Shown here: positions 34,545 to 44,032 of the stretch, piece after piece
Layout: each line of letters begins with the position of its first letter
How positions within the stretch are numbered: the first letter of the stretch is position 1
Source of the DNA: Bacteroidales bacterium
GTDB taxonomy: Bacteria; Bacteroidota; Bacteroidia; Bacteroidales; Marinilabiliaceae
DNA length: 57,257 nt
Assembly (NCBI GenBank): GCA_024401335.1
Contig: JAKSLH010000019.1
Span: 1-57,257, forward strand
Reading direction: 5' to 3'
Translations under genes and position numbers: made by a program
The notes under the pieces: model-generated
The model's database searches: none
What the model was told of the DNA's origin: nothing
Seen by the model: the letters and a program-made list of their open reading frames with translations, nothing else

Positions 34545-35492
34545 CTAACCAACAGTAGTCAATACAGTTCTTGCTATATACGCAACATAGATGAGAACAA
34601 ACACAGCGCCCTCCCAACGTTCAAGAAGATGTTTAGTGCGCAAGAACAGCCACAACAAAAGACCGAGAGCAACCATCAGAACATAGTCGAACAAGAAACC
34701 CTCGTCGGAATTATTTATCTCACATATCGTAGCAGACAAGCCGATAACGCTTAATATGTTGAAAGTCACGCTACCAATGACATTACCGATAGCCATATCA
34801 GTCTCACCCTTACGCGCAGCCATTATAGAGGCAAACAGTTCAGGAAGGCTTGTTCCAACGGCTATAACAGTAAGACCAATAACACGTTCTGACACACCCA
34901 ATGAGCGCGCAATACCTTGTGCGCCCTCGATCAACCAATCAGCGCCAAAGACAAGAGCAGCAAAAGAGCCAGCAACCATAATCAAGGCCTTCCACAACGG
35001 CATTATCGGTTCAGAATCATCATCCTCCACGGCCCCTTTACTCTGCTTACGTGAATTGACAACCTGCCAGCTCACGAAGATGATAAGCATGATGACACCC
35101 AACAGGCCAGCCAAGCGTGAGATTGTTCCCGTCATAGCCACAGCGACAAAGAGCAATGAAGCGACGACCATGAAAGGCATATCAATTCGCAACGTCTGAC
35201 GCGAAGCCGGACATGCAGCGATAAGTGCAGTGACGCCTAATATAAGAGCGATATTAGCGATATTAGAACCGACGACATTACCTATAGAGATACCAGGAGA
35301 TCCGGCTAGAGCAGCCTGCACACTCACTAGAAGTTCAGGAGCCGACGTACCAAAACCAACAATAGTAAGACCGATGACCATAGAGCTCAAACGAGCGCGG
35401 CGAGCAATAGCAACAGCTCCGTCGACAAGATAATCTCCACCTTTAACCAGGAGAGCGAAGCCAAGAAGAACAAGTCCTATATTTATTAGCAT
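34545..35492 (-). CDS. Calcium/sodium antiporter (YrbG family)
   Basis: 315 residues with about ten membrane helices and the two inverted alpha repeats of the cation/Ca exchangers: GLTIVGFGTSAPELLVS (about 42-58) with GNVVGSNIANI, and GLTVIAVGTSLPELFAS with GNVIGSVTFNI. The acidic residues in the two (S/T)xPE motifs bind the ions. It sits in the inner membrane and exports calcium against sodium. It is monocistronic, divergent from cysE. Confidence 0.92.
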   Translation of the reverse strand: MLINIGLVLLGFALLVKGGDYLVDGAVAIARRARLSSMVIGLTIVGFGTSAPELLVSVQAALAGSPGISIGNVVGSNIANIALILGVTALIAACPASRQTLRIDMPFMVVASLLFVAVAMTGTISRLAGLLGVIMLIIFVSWQVVNSRKQSKGAVEDDDSEPIMPLWKALIMVAGSFAALVFGADWLIEGAQGIARSLGVSERVIGLTVIAVGTSLPELFASIMAARKGETDMAIGNVIGSVTFNILSVIGLSATICEINNSDEGFLFDYVLMVALGLLLWLFLRTKHLLERWEGAVFVLIYVAYIARTVLTTVG

Positions 35493-35615
35493 GATTCAAT
35501 TGTTTTATACCACAAAGGTAAACTTATTAATATATATGTTATTATTCCATAGCATAAAATGACATGTTTTTGAATAAGATTAAGTAAATTGCATCGGATT
35601 TTGAAACGCAGAAGA

Positions 35616-36461
35616 ATGAATAGCAACGAGATACTGCTTAAGAATGTAAAGATATTGTCGGAGCTCAGCGATATCGACAGACAGAACATGGAGCATCAGA
35701 CCGAACTACCTTCTGTCAATGCCTTAAAGCGCATTGTAGAATTGGCTAAGCAGGTATTCTTCCCTGGGTTCTTTGACGCAAGCCAGTCGAACGAGAACTC
35801 GCGCTACTACCATGTTGGAGCCAACATGGACGAGATCTTCAATCTGCTAAAGTCACAAGTCAAATCAGAATCGATAGCACTCGAGTTCATCAATCGCATG
35901 CCAGAAATAAAGCGTATGCTATATACAGATATTGATGCCATGCTGCATTCAGACCCAGCTGTCAAGTCGCAGGCAGAGATCATATTATGCTACCCTTTTG
36001 TGCAGGCGATGCTTCATTATAGAATTGCACACGAGCTGCTAGTGTTAGGCGTACAGACATTACCACGAATAATAACCGAGATGGCACATTCGCTTACAGG
36101 CATTGACATACATCCAGGAGCCAAGATAGGCGAATACTTCTGCATAGACCATGGCACAGGCGTGGTAATTGGCGAGACATGCATCATAGGCAATCACGTC
36201 ATGCTATACCAGGGCGTAACATTGGGTGCCAAGAGCTTCACCTTCGACGAAAACGGCACGCCACTCAACACGCCACGCCACCCTATCCTTGAAGACAACG
36301 TAACCGTATATTCCAACTCATCAGTGTTAGGACGCATAACCATAGGTCACGACACCATCATCGGAGGCAACGTATGGCTGACAAACAGCGTAGCGCCATA
36401 CTCCAAGATAATGCAGTCGAAAGCGGTAGCGGCAACATTTACAGATGGAGCCGGAATATAA
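35616..36461 (+). CDS. cysE: Serine O-acetyltransferase (EpsC/CysE type)
   Basis: 281 residues from the ATG at 35616; the longer frame adds nine basic residues. The helical N-terminal half (to about 150) is followed by a left-handed beta-helix with GIDIHPGAKIGEYFCIDHG, TGVVIGETCIIGNHVMLYQGVTLG and PRHPILEDNVTVYSNSSVLG, the hexapeptide pattern and catalytic His/Asp of serine acetyltransferases. It makes O-acetylserine for cysteine synthesis. The longer N-terminal region is typical of the EpsC group. It is convergent with the feo operon across a shared terminator. Confidence 0.93.
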   Translation: MNSNEILLKNVKILSELSDIDRQNMEHQTELPSVNALKRIVELAKQVFFPGFFDASQSNENSRYYHVGANMDEIFNLLKSQVKSESIALEFINRMPEIKRMLYTDIDAMLHSDPAVKSQAEIILCYPFVQAMLHYRIAHELLVLGVQTLPRIITEMAHSLTGIDIHPGAKIGEYFCIDHGTGVVIGETCIIGNHVMLYQGVTLGAKSFTFDENGTPLNTPRHPILEDNVTVYSNSSVLGRITIGHDTIIGGNVWLTNSVAPYSKIMQSKAVAATFTDGAGI

Positions 36462-36517
36462 AGGGAGTGGGATGTATTTGACGTAAAGGGAAATAAGTTT
36501 GAACACCATAATGAAAA

Positions 36518-36545
36518 AAGGCGAGCTATAATAGTTCGCCTTTAT
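36518..36545. terminator. Terminator between cysE and the feo operon
   Basis: Arms AAGGCGAGCTAT (36518-36529) and ATAGTTCGCCTT (36531-36542), one mismatch, with A and T tracts on the two sides; it probably works in both directions. Confidence 0.82.
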
Positions 36546-36549
36546 TGTT

Positions 36550-36705
36550 TTATTGCTTATGAGGACATTCACTGCAATCGTGGCAATGGCATCCGGAACT
36601 GTCAGCGCAAGACCCACATCCAGTCCCCTTATTACGCAGAGAGCGCAAAGCCAGGAAAGCGCATACAGCCAAGACGGCAATCACTATAATTGTTGCGATA
36701 TTCAT
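36550..36705 (-). CDS. FeoB-associated Cys-rich membrane protein
   Basis: 51 residues; the ATG is at 36703-36705. One N-terminal membrane helix (NIATIIVIAVLAVCAFLAL) is followed by a basic patch and a cysteine-rich tail (GCGSCADSSGCHCHDCSECP, seven cysteines). Small proteins of this form regularly follow feoB and are thought to help ferrous iron transport, as FeoC does elsewhere. Only 3 bases separate it from the feoB stop, so it is the last gene of the feo operon. Confidence 0.85.
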   Translation of the reverse strand: MNIATIIVIAVLAVCAFLALRSLRNKGTGCGSCADSSGCHCHDCSECPHKQ

Positions 36706-36708
36706 ACC

Positions 36709-39051
36709 TTACAAAAAGAAATCAATGATACGTTTCACCACAAAGGCAGCCAGCCATGCTACACCGCATTGAAGGACAACGGTAAAACATGCATATTTCT
36801 TGCCCAACTCACGATTGATAGCCGCAATGGCAGCCACACAAGGAGTATATAACAAACAGAAGACAAGCAAAGCCGCAGCAGCGGAAGTAGAGAGCATCGT
36901 TGTAATGTCGACAGATGAATAGAGCTGTTCAAGAGTAGAACGGACGCTCTCCTTAGCCATAAAGCCAGTCGCAAGAGCTGTCGTAATACGCCAGTCGCCG
37001 CATCCCAGAGGAGCAAAAACAGGAGCCAGGCAACCAGCGATGACAGCCAGAATTGAAGAGTCCTCTTCAGCCAAAGCGAAACGGAAGTCGAAATGCTGAA
37101 GGAACCAGATAACCATAGAGGCCACAAAGATAACCGTAAAAGCCTTCTGGAGGAAGTCACGAGCCTTATCCCAAAGCAGATGAGCGACATTCTTGACACC
37201 CGGCATACGATAAACAGGCAACTCCATAACGAAAGGCATAGCCTCACCCTTATAAAGAGTACGCTTAGCCACAAGAGCCACCATAACACCCACAACAATA
37301 CCAAGCAGATAGAGACCAATCATCACAAGCCAGGAGTATTGAGGGAAGAAATAATCGATGAAGAAAGCATAAATAGGCAGTTTAGCCGTACACGACATAA
37401 ATGGAGTAAGCATGATCGTCAACTTACGGTCGCGTGCGGAAGGCAAAGTACGGCTAGCCATCACACTTGGGACAGAGCATCCGAAGCCGATAAGCATAGG
37501 GACAATAGAACGTCCGGAAAGACCTATCTTGCGCAACAGCTTATCGGACACGAAAGCGATACGTGCCATATAGCCAGAATCTTCAAGCATAGAGAGGAAG
37601 AAGAAAAGCACGACAATGATAGGGAGGAAACTCAACACACTACCGACACCAGCAAACACACCGTCGATGACAAGCGACGTAACAGTCTCGCTGACTTCAA
37701 GCCTCTCAAAGAGATATTGCGTAGCTTCAGTTACATAACCAATACCTTGGTCCATAAGATCCTGAAGCCATGCACCGATACATTCAAAAGTAAGATAGAA
37801 CACCGCCGCGATGATAAGCAAGAACGCCGGCATAGCAGTATATCGACCGGTCAGAATCTTATCGATAGCCACAGAACGTCGATGCTCCTTACTCTCACGA
37901 GGTTTCACCACAGTCTTGCTACAAAGGCGACGAATGAAATCGAAACGCATATCAGCGATAGCGGCAGAGTGGTCCATACCTCGCTCAGACTCAAGCTGCA
38001 TCACGATATGTTCGAGCATCTCCTTCTCATTGTCATCAAGACCGAGAGACTTAAGCACCAGTTCGTCACCTTCGACAAGCTTTGACGCCGCAAAACGGAT
38101 AGGGATACCAGCTTTGACAGCATGGTCTTCGACAAGATGCATGATAGCATGCAACGAGCGATGGACAGCTCCCCCATGATCGGCAGGGTCACAGAAATCC
38201 TGACGCTGAGGCTTCTCCTGATAACGAGCAATATGAATAGCATGACGCACAAGTTCATCAACGCCCTGGTTATGCATAGCAGAAATAGGGATAACAGGGA
38301 TGCCAAGCATCTGCTCCATATCGTTCACGCGAATTGTACCTCCATTATTCTCGACCTCGTCCATCATGTTAAGTGCAAGCACCATAGGGATATCCAGTTC
38401 AAGGAGCTGCATTGTGAGATACAGGTTGCGCTCAATATTCGTTGCATCAACGATATTGATGATAGCCTTAGGTTTTTCGTTGAGAATGAAATTACGCGAG
38501 ACAATCTCTTCAGAAGTATAAGGAGAAAGGCTGTAAACGCCAGGGAGGTCAACAACCTCAGTAAACTGGAAACCCTTTATAGAGCCAGATTTACGATCGA
38601 CAGTAACGCCTGGGAAATTGCCCACATGCTGATTAGAGCCCGTCAACTGATTGAAGAGCGTCGTCTTGCCACAGTTCTGATTACCTGCAAGCGCAAAAGT
38701 AAGATTAGTCTCCTTAGGAAGCGGATGTTCCGTTGACGGATCGTGGAAACGGTAGCCCTCCTCACCATAGCCAGGGTGGTCAGAGTCATGGACAGGCGTC
38801 TCAACAGGTTGAATCATGTCGGCTTCAGTCGTTGCACGCACCTCGATCTGCTTAGCATCAGCAAGTCGAAGAGTCAGTTCATAGCCGTGAACACGCAATT
38901 CTATCGGGTCGCCCATTGGAGCATACTTCACAACCGTAACAATAGCCTCAGGCACAAGTCCCATATCGAGGAAATGCTGTCGTAGAGCCCCCGAGCCACC
39001 AACATGAGTAATAATACCCGATTGTCCTATCTTTATATCATTTAAAGTCAT
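36709..39051 (-). CDS. feoB: Fused FeoA-FeoB ferrous iron transporter
   Basis: 780 residues. Residues 1-75 are a FeoA SH3-like domain (MTLNDIKIGQSGIITHVGG, LRQHFLDMGLVPEAIV). The G domain follows with G1 GNQNCGKTTLFNQLTG (about 123-138), G2 GVTVDRKSG, G3 VVDLPGVYSL and G4 ALNMMDEVE. The membrane half carries the two inverted Gate repeats (FGCSVPSVMASRTLP, SCTAKLPIYAFF). It imports Fe(II) across the inner membrane. The FeoA fusion is common in Bacteroidetes. A Cys-rich small protein is co-transcribed behind it. Confidence 0.95.
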   Translation of the reverse strand: MTLNDIKIGQSGIITHVGGSGALRQHFLDMGLVPEAIVTVVKYAPMGDPIELRVHGYELTLRLADAKQIEVRATTEADMIQPVETPVHDSDHPGYGEEGYRFHDPSTEHPLPKETNLTFALAGNQNCGKTTLFNQLTGSNQHVGNFPGVTVDRKSGSIKGFQFTEVVDLPGVYSLSPYTSEEIVSRNFILNEKPKAIINIVDATNIERNLYLTMQLLELDIPMVLALNMMDEVENNGGTIRVNDMEQMLGIPVIPISAMHNQGVDELVRHAIHIARYQEKPQRQDFCDPADHGGAVHRSLHAIMHLVEDHAVKAGIPIRFAASKLVEGDELVLKSLGLDDNEKEMLEHIVMQLESERGMDHSAAIADMRFDFIRRLCSKTVVKPRESKEHRRSVAIDKILTGRYTAMPAFLLIIAAVFYLTFECIGAWLQDLMDQGIGYVTEATQYLFERLEVSETVTSLVIDGVFAGVGSVLSFLPIIVVLFFFLSMLEDSGYMARIAFVSDKLLRKIGLSGRSIVPMLIGFGCSVPSVMASRTLPSARDRKLTIMLTPFMSCTAKLPIYAFFIDYFFPQYSWLVMIGLYLLGIVVGVMVALVAKRTLYKGEAMPFVMELPVYRMPGVKNVAHLLWDKARDFLQKAFTVIFVASMVIWFLQHFDFRFALAEEDSSILAVIAGCLAPVFAPLGCGDWRITTALATGFMAKESVRSTLEQLYSSVDITTMLSTSAAAALLVFCLLYTPCVAAIAAINRELGKKYACFTVVLQCGVAWLAAFVVKRIIDFFL

Positions 39052-39088
39052 CTCACAAAATATCTGTTGCCGACAAAAATCTACAATG

Positions 39089-39096
39089 CAAAGGTA
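39089..39096 (-). promoter_or_regulatory. TAnnTTTG box for the feo operon
   Basis: On the minus strand TACCTTTG lies 38 bases ahead of the feoB ATG. TTG at plus 39111-39113 is a weak -33 candidate with short spacing. Confidence 0.4.
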
Positions 39097-39339
39097 AGAA
39101 TCATATTTTGCAACCTAATATCATTTTCGAAAAAAGCGATTGAACAATAATATATAGTCAATCAAAAAAGCAATGCAAAGGAAGCATTAAAACAGACGAC
39201 AAGCAATAATCAAAATTAGGTATTATAAAAAAACGCGATTGAAAGCACGGGAAGATAGTCACGATAGCGAATTGTTATTTAACTGCGCTAACTCACAACG
39301 ATTTCTTAACATCTTCAAGCAAAACTTTTTACACATTTC

Positions 39340-39370
39340 TTTGTTGGTTAAGAAAAAACAGCTAATTTTG
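39340..39370 (+). promoter_or_regulatory. Strong Bacteroidetes promoter of the S6-S18-L9 operon
   Basis: TTTG (39340-39343), 19 bases, then TAATTTTG (39363-39370) match the consensus exactly. Transcription should start near 39377, 30 bases before rpsF. The rest of the gap 39052-39339 between the divergent feo and ribosomal operons is AT-rich and shows no gene. Confidence 0.75.
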
Positions 39371-39406
39371 CACCCGATTTATAACCATCAAAATTTAATT
39401 ATTTAT

Positions 39407-39760
39407 ATGTTAAATCAGTACGAAACCGTTTTCATTTTAACTCCCGTTTTATCTGATGCTCAGATGAAGGAAGCGGTACAGAAGTTCAAGGATCTCATCC
39501 TTGAAAACGGAGGAGAAATCGTAAACGAAGAGAATTGGGGTTTGCGTAAGCTTGCTTACCCAATCCAGAAGAAGACTACAGGCTTCTACAACCTGTTTGA
39601 GTTCAAGGCTGAACCATCTTTCATTGAGAAGTTCGAGACAGCTTATCGTCGTGACGAGCGAGTACTTCGTTTCTTGACATTCAAGATGGAGAAGTATGCT
39701 GTAGCTTACAGCGAGACTAGAAGAAATGCAGTTAAAAAAGAAGAAGTAAAGGAGAACTAA
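39407..39760 (+). CDS. rpsF: Ribosomal protein bS6
   Basis: 117 residues from the ATG at 39407 ([17 protein letters not shown]), the canonical S6 start; the frame open further upstream overlaps the promoter. Conserved blocks include [21 protein letters not shown] and [14 protein letters not shown]. It binds S18 on the 30S platform. First gene of the rpsF-rpsR-rplI operon, 3 bases before rpsR. Confidence 0.97.
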   Translation: MLNQYETVFILTPVLSDAQMKEAVQKFKDLILENGGEIVNEENWGLRKLAYPIQKKTTGFYNLFEFKAEPSFIEKFETAYRRDERVLRFLTFKMEKYAVAYSETRRNAVKKEEVKEN

Positions 39761-39763
39761 GAC

Positions 39764-40033
39764 ATGGCACAGACTCCATCAGAAATTCGTTATCTCACAC
39801 CTCCTACAGTTGAGATCAAGAAGAAGAAGTATTGCCGTTTCAAGAAGAGCGGTATTAAGTATGTAGACTACAAGAACCCTGAGTTCCTCAAGAAGTTCTT
39901 GAACGAGCAGGGCAAGATTTTGCCACGTCGAATCACTGGAACTTCTTTGAAGTATCAGCGCAAGGTCGCAAAGGCTGTTAAGCGTGCGCGTCATTTGGCA
40001 TTGCTGCCATACGTAACTGATTTGTTGAAATAA
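39764..40033 (+). CDS. rpsR: Ribosomal protein bS18
   Basis: 89 residues ending in the typical [20 protein letters not shown] and [10 protein letters not shown] block. The N-terminus ([20 protein letters not shown]) has the extension seen in Bacteroidetes. [17 protein letters not shown] keeps a single Cys of the family's metal-like motif. It pairs with S6 on the small subunit. Confidence 0.97.
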   Translation: MAQTPSEIRYLTPPTVEIKKKKYCRFKKSGIKYVDYKNPEFLKKFLNEQGKILPRRITGTSLKYQRKVAKAVKRARHLALLPYVTDLLK

Positions 40034-40051
40034 TAAAGAGGAGGATACGCA

Positions 40052-40498
40052 ATGGAAGTAATACTTAAGACTGATGTGGCTAAGTTGGGCCACAAGGATG
40101 ACATCATCACAGTAAAGCCTGGTTACGCACGTAACTACCTCATTCCTAACGGAATTGCAGCCGTAGCAACAGAATCAGCTCGTAAGGTTCTTGCAGAAAA
40201 CTTGAAGCAGCGTGCACACAAGCTCGCTAAGATCAAGCAGGATGCAGAAGAGCTCGCAGCTAAGATGGAAGGCTTGAAGCTTACTATCGGTGCTAAGGCT
40301 TCATCTACTGGCAAAATCTTCGGTTCAGTTAACACAATTCAGATTGCTGAGGCTCTCAAGGCACAGGGATTTGATATCGACCGCAAGATCATCCTCATCA
40401 AGGACGAGGCTATCAAGGATCTCGGCCAGTACACAGCTACTATCAAGCTTCACCGCGAAGTTAAGGTTGAAATCGAATTCAACGTTGTAGCTGAATAA
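40052..40498 (+). CDS. rplI: Ribosomal protein bL9
   Basis: 148 residues: N-terminal RNA-binding domain MEVILKTDVAKLGHKDDIIT with VKPGYARNYLIPNGIA, a long central helix, and a C-terminal domain ending EVKVEIEFNVVAE. It binds domain V of 23S rRNA. An AGAGGAGG-like stretch ahead of the ATG is one of the few Shine-Dalgarno-like sites in the window. Last gene of the operon. Confidence 0.97.
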   Translation: MEVILKTDVAKLGHKDDIITVKPGYARNYLIPNGIAAVATESARKVLAENLKQRAHKLAKIKQDAEELAAKMEGLKLTIGAKASSTGKIFGSVNTIQIAEALKAQGFDIDRKIILIKDEAIKDLGQYTATIKLHREVKVEIEFNVVAE

Positions 40499-40537
40499 TT
40501 TTATTATAAACACAGGATACTTTTTTCACACACATAT

Positions 40538-40580
40538 ACAGAGCTCTGACGTGACGTCGGGGCTCTGTTTTTTTATTTTT
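40538..40580 (+). terminator. Intrinsic terminator of the S6-S18-L9 operon
   Basis: Outer arms ACAGAGC and GCTCTGT enclose GACGT/ACGTC; a T run follows from 40568. Confidence 0.85.
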
Positions 40581-40614
40581 TTCACTATTTAGTAGCATAT
40601 TCTGACAAAAGTAT

Positions 40615-40622
40615 TATCTTTG
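40615..40622 (+). promoter_or_regulatory. TAnnTTTG box for purT
   Basis: TATCTTTG, 38 bases ahead of the purT ATG; -33 element unclear. Confidence 0.45.
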
Positions 40623-40660
40623 TTGAAACATAAGGCAAATCATAAAGACACTAACCAATC

Positions 40661-41830
40661 ATGGTAAAAAAGATTCTTCTTCTCGGATCTGGCGAGCTTG
40701 GCAAGGAATTCGTCATTGCAGCTAAGCGTCTTGGCCAGACAGTCATTGCAGTTGATAGTTATGAAGGTGCTCCAGCACAACAGGTAGCAGATGCGCACGA
40801 GGTGATAAACATGCTCGATGGCGCAGAACTCGACAGAATTGTTGCTAAACACAAGCCAGACATCATTGTACCTGAAATCGAAGCCATAAGAACAGAGCGC
40901 TTCTATGACTACGAGAAGCAAGGCATACAGGTGGTTCCATCTGCGAAGGCAGCGAACTACACCATGAACCGCCGTGCAATACGTGATCTTGCAGCTAAAG
41001 AGCTAGGTTTGCGTACTGCGAAATACCTTTATGCATCATCGCTCGAGGAGATGCGTGCAGCAGTAAAGGAGATAGGCATTCCATGTGTTGTAAAGCCTCT
41101 CATGTCGTCGAGCGGCAAGGGACAATCATACATCAAAAAAGAAGAAGACATCGACAAAGCGTGGGCTTTTGCAGAGAAGGGACGTGGAGATGCTCACGAA
41201 GTCATTGTAGAAGCATTCGTTCCATTTGTCAGTGAGATAACACTCCTTACTGTAACTCAGAAGAATGGCCCTACCCTCTTCTGTAGTCCGATAAGCCACC
41301 ATCAGGAGCGCGGAGACTACCAGGAAAGCTGGCAGCCAGCAGCCATACCACAGAAATTTGTAGAAGAGGCTCAGAAGATGGCAGCCAAGGTAACAGAAGC
41401 GCTTGGCGGCGCAGGCATCTTCGGTGTAGAATTCTTCATTTGCGAAGACGGCGTAGTGTTCTCAGAGCTATCACCTCGTCCACATGACACAGGAATGGTT
41501 ACGCTTGCCAACACACAGAATCTCAACGAATTTGAACTCCATGCACATGCTGTTCTTGGATTGCCAATACCAGAAATAGAATTCATTCGTCCAGGTGCGA
41601 GTGCAGTCATTTTATCAAAGGGCGAATTTTCATCACCAGACTATACAGGCGTAGAGAATGTACTTTGCGAAAAGAATTGTGATGTAAGGATATTCGGAAA
41701 GCCTAATGCACGTGTCAACCGCAGAATGGGCGTTGTCGTAGCATGGGACAAGATGGGTACTGATCCTGCAGACATCAAGGCTCGTGCACGAGAATTGGCA
41801 GACAGAATTAGCGTGATAGAGAAGAAATAA
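40661..41830 (+). CDS. purT: Formate-dependent phosphoribosylglycinamide formyltransferase
   Basis: 389 residues, an ATP-grasp enzyme of purine synthesis that makes formyl-GAR from GAR, formate and [24 protein letters not shown] at the N-terminus, [15 protein letters not shown] in the ATP-binding domain, [14 protein letters not shown] and [16 protein letters not shown] are hallmark PurT blocks. It needs free formate, so it matches a fermentative gut lifestyle. The DUF349 gene follows after 20 bases and may be on the same transcript. Confidence 0.96.
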   Translation: MVKKILLLGSGELGKEFVIAAKRLGQTVIAVDSYEGAPAQQVADAHEVINMLDGAELDRIVAKHKPDIIVPEIEAIRTERFYDYEKQGIQVVPSAKAANYTMNRRAIRDLAAKELGLRTAKYLYASSLEEMRAAVKEIGIPCVVKPLMSSSGKGQSYIKKEEDIDKAWAFAEKGRGDAHEVIVEAFVPFVSEITLLTVTQKNGPTLFCSPISHHQERGDYQESWQPAAIPQKFVEEAQKMAAKVTEALGGAGIFGVEFFICEDGVVFSELSPRPHDTGMVTLANTQNLNEFELHAHAVLGLPIPEIEFIRPGASAVILSKGEFSSPDYTGVENVLCEKNCDVRIFGKPNARVNRRMGVVVAWDKMGTDPADIKARARELADRISVIEKK

Positions 41831-41850
41831 ACACTCATATTTTGATTAAT

Positions 41851-43428
41851 ATGGAGAATATAGAAGAGAAGGCAGAAGCAATAGTTGAAGTTGCTTCTGA
41901 AGCTACAAATGAAACTGCAGAGGCAGCGGAGAGTAAGACAGACGTTGAAAACAAAGATTCGGAGGCTAAGACAGAAGAGACTGCCGACAACCTATCTGAA
42001 GCAGAACACAAAGAGAACCTCAAGAAGAAGAAAGCGATTATCGCCCAGATGGTAGAACTCATGAAGGGCGACGACTACGGCAAATTCAGCCAGCAGTTCC
42101 GCGATTTAATGACACAGTGGAAAGAGACTGGCAACGTAGCAGAAAGCGATGCACATGATATAAACAGTCAGTATAAGCAAGTTACTGACAAATTCTTTGA
42201 AATATCGCGTTTAAATCGCGAGATGCGTGAATTAGACCACAAACGCAACTATGAAGCAAAGATCAAGTTGTGCGAGCAGGCCGAAGAACTTGCTAATTCA
42301 CCATCAGCAACCAAAAGCTTCAATCAGATACAGGCACTCCATGCACAGTGGAAACAGATTGGTGGTGTATCTCAAGTAGTTCGCGAAGAGCTTTGGAACA
42401 GATTCAAAGCGGCGACAACTGTTGTCAACGAACGATTCCACAAATATGTAGATGAGAGCAAGGACCGTGAGAAAGCCAACTACGAAGCCAAACTTGGTCT
42501 TATTGCTGAAGTTGAAGCGATACTCAAGGAAGACCTTTCGACAGGCAAAGCCATAGATGCTGCAGCAAAGAAAGTAAATGAACTTCAAGAGAAGTGGCGC
42601 ACAATAGGCATTGTACCGAAAGCAGTAAACAATGAAGTATATGCTAACTTCCGCAAGGTTTGTGACGAGATATACAACAAGAGACGTGCTTTCTACAAGA
42701 ATCAGACCTCTATACTCAAGGCCAACCTTGAGCAGAAGAACAAGCTCATTGAGCAGGCAGAGGCTCTGAAAGACAGCACAAACTGGAAAGAGACATTCGA
42801 CAAGCTCGTTGCTATACAGAAGAAGTGGAAGACCATTGGTCCTGTACCACACAAGGTCAGCGATGAAGTATGGAAGAAATTCAAGAGCACATGCGACTAT
42901 TTCTTTGAACAGCGCGACAAGGCCATGGGCACTGAGGATGCTGCACGCGAGAAGAATCATGAGCTAAAGAGCGCAATACTGGAAGAGCTCAAAGCAGCAA
43001 CACTTCCAACAGAGTCGGAAGACCTGTTCAAGACAGTCCAGGAATTCCAGCAGAGATGGAATCAGGTCGGTCCTCTTCCAAGCAAGAAGCGAGAGATACA
43101 TCAAGAGTTCATGGACCTTGTAAACAAGCTCTATGACAAGTGTGCATCGGATGACGCTTCGAAGAATCTTCAGCGTTTCAAGGCCAAGATGGAGCTCTTG
43201 AAGGACAGCGCAGACGGTCAGTCGAAGATCAACACAGAGCGCAACCGACTCATACAGAAGATCAAGCAACTTGAGTCAGAGGTCACAACACTCGAAAACA
43301 ATATCGGTTTCTTCTCTAAGTCGAAGAACTCAGACGCCTTGAAGAACGATTTTGAAAACAAGATTAAGACTGCCAAGAGAAACATCGATCAGGCGAACGA
43401 AAAGCTTGACATAATCGACGCTCTCTAA
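41851..43428 (+). CDS. DUF349-repeat protein
   Basis: 525 residues from the ATG at 41851 (MENIEEKAEAI). An acidic, Ala/Glu-rich N-terminus (to about 55) precedes about five alpha-helical DUF349 repeats, each with a W-K-x-I-G-x-V-P-type turn: QWKETGNV, QWKQIGGVSQ, KWRTIGIVPKA, KWKTIGPVPHK and RWNQVGPLPSKK. The C-terminus is a coiled coil (IKQLESEVTTLENNIGFF). Function is not established for the family; RNA or ribosome association has been suggested for relatives. A terminator follows. Confidence 0.9.
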   Translation: MENIEEKAEAIVEVASEATNETAEAAESKTDVENKDSEAKTEETADNLSEAEHKENLKKKKAIIAQMVELMKGDDYGKFSQQFRDLMTQWKETGNVAESDAHDINSQYKQVTDKFFEISRLNREMRELDHKRNYEAKIKLCEQAEELANSPSATKSFNQIQALHAQWKQIGGVSQVVREELWNRFKAATTVVNERFHKYVDESKDREKANYEAKLGLIAEVEAILKEDLSTGKAIDAAAKKVNELQEKWRTIGIVPKAVNNEVYANFRKVCDEIYNKRRAFYKNQTSILKANLEQKNKLIEQAEALKDSTNWKETFDKLVAIQKKWKTIGPVPHKVSDEVWKKFKSTCDYFFEQRDKAMGTEDAAREKNHELKSAILEELKAATLPTESEDLFKTVQEFQQRWNQVGPLPSKKREIHQEFMDLVNKLYDKCASDDASKNLQRFKAKMELLKDSADGQSKINTERNRLIQKIKQLESEVTTLENNIGFFSKSKNSDALKNDFENKIKTAKRNIDQANEKLDIIDAL

Positions 43429-43440
43429 ACAATACATTAT

Positions 43441-43478
43441 AATGCCGATATCACAAGATGATATCGGCATTTCTTCTA
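43441..43478 (+). terminator. Intrinsic terminator of the purT-DUF349 unit
   Basis: Perfect arms AATGCCGATATC (43441-43452) and GATATCGGCATT (43460-43471), then a T-rich tail. Confidence 0.87.
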
Positions 43479-43519
43479 CTTTGCATTTTAAATAAATCTA
43501 TGAAATACTTGTTTAGGAT

Positions 43520-43648
43520 TTACTTCCGCCAAATGCGGGAGAAATTCCATTGATCAACGTTCTTTGACTTGAAAAAGGAGTATTGATAAAGGACATACCA
43601 CATGCGCCAGGGCAGAAAGAACAAGACATTGAAGAGTACTTTAAACAT
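43520..43648 (-). CDS. Possible 42-residue small protein
   Basis: An ATG at 43646-43648 opens 42 codons rich in Phe, Trp and Tyr (MFKVLFNVLFFLPWRMWYVL, then a basic end KNVDQWNFSRIWRK). The hydrophobic first half could insert in a membrane. Composition is unlike a random shadow frame and no gene lies opposite. No clear promoter or known family. It reads away from the small gene at 43725, so the two would be divergent. Confidence 0.35.
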   Translation of the reverse strand: MFKVLFNVLFFLPWRMWYVLYQYSFFKSKNVDQWNFSRIWRK

Positions 43649-43689
43649 GTAATTTAACACTAAAGTTAACAATCAAACAAAATATTGTT

Positions 43690-43697
43690 TATATTTG
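43690..43697 (+). promoter_or_regulatory. TAnnTTTG box for the small gene at 43725
   Basis: TATATTTG, 27 bases ahead of the ATG; no convincing -33 element. Confidence 0.45.
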
Positions 43698-43724
43698 TGC
43701 AAACACAACATAAACAATTAAACT

Positions 43725-43958
43725 ATGAGCGAATTGGATGTATGGTGGTCAAGCTTAAAGATCACAGAGAAAGAACGTATAGCAACAAAGGCCGTCAGAA
43801 ATGATGGAAAGGTTGATGCTGTTGTTGTATATCCAGAATGTACACGTTGGTGGATATCAATACCAGAGGAGCGCAAGCAAGCTATACACGCCCATTGTAC
43901 AGATGTGCACGGTCTTCTTCTTCCAGAATGGAAAGAGGGCAAATGTCTGAGTTACTAA
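43725..43958 (+). CDS. Small protein of unknown function (77 residues)
   Basis: The gene has a promoter box 27 bases ahead and a terminator 22 bases behind, so it is very likely real. The protein starts MSELDVWWSSLKITEKERIA and contains the pattern VYPECTRWWISIPEERKQAI and CTDVHGLLLPEWKEG, with two Trp pairs and three cysteines. No signal peptide or membrane segment. I do not recognise the family; it looks like a conserved cytoplasmic protein. Confidence 0.7.
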   Translation: MSELDVWWSSLKITEKERIATKAVRNDGKVDAVVVYPECTRWWISIPEERKQAIHAHCTDVHGLLLPEWKEGKCLSY

Positions 43959-43979
43959 TCGATTTAAGGGATAAAAAGA

Positions 43980-44016
43980 AAGGCCACTAGCTATAAAAGC
44001 AGTGGCCTTAATTGTT
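43980..44016. terminator. Terminator between the small gene and rny
   Basis: Arms AAGGCCACT (43980-43988) and AGTGGCCTT (44001-44009), then TAATTGTTTTG. It also lies at the 3' end of the leftward rny gene. Confidence 0.82.
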
Positions 44017-44032
44017 TTGTAGAGTAAACAGA

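Noticed and set aside
37093-38085. 330-codon open frame antisense to feoB
   Set aside because: Low-complexity His/Arg/Lys-rich translation opposite a certain gene; a shadow frame.
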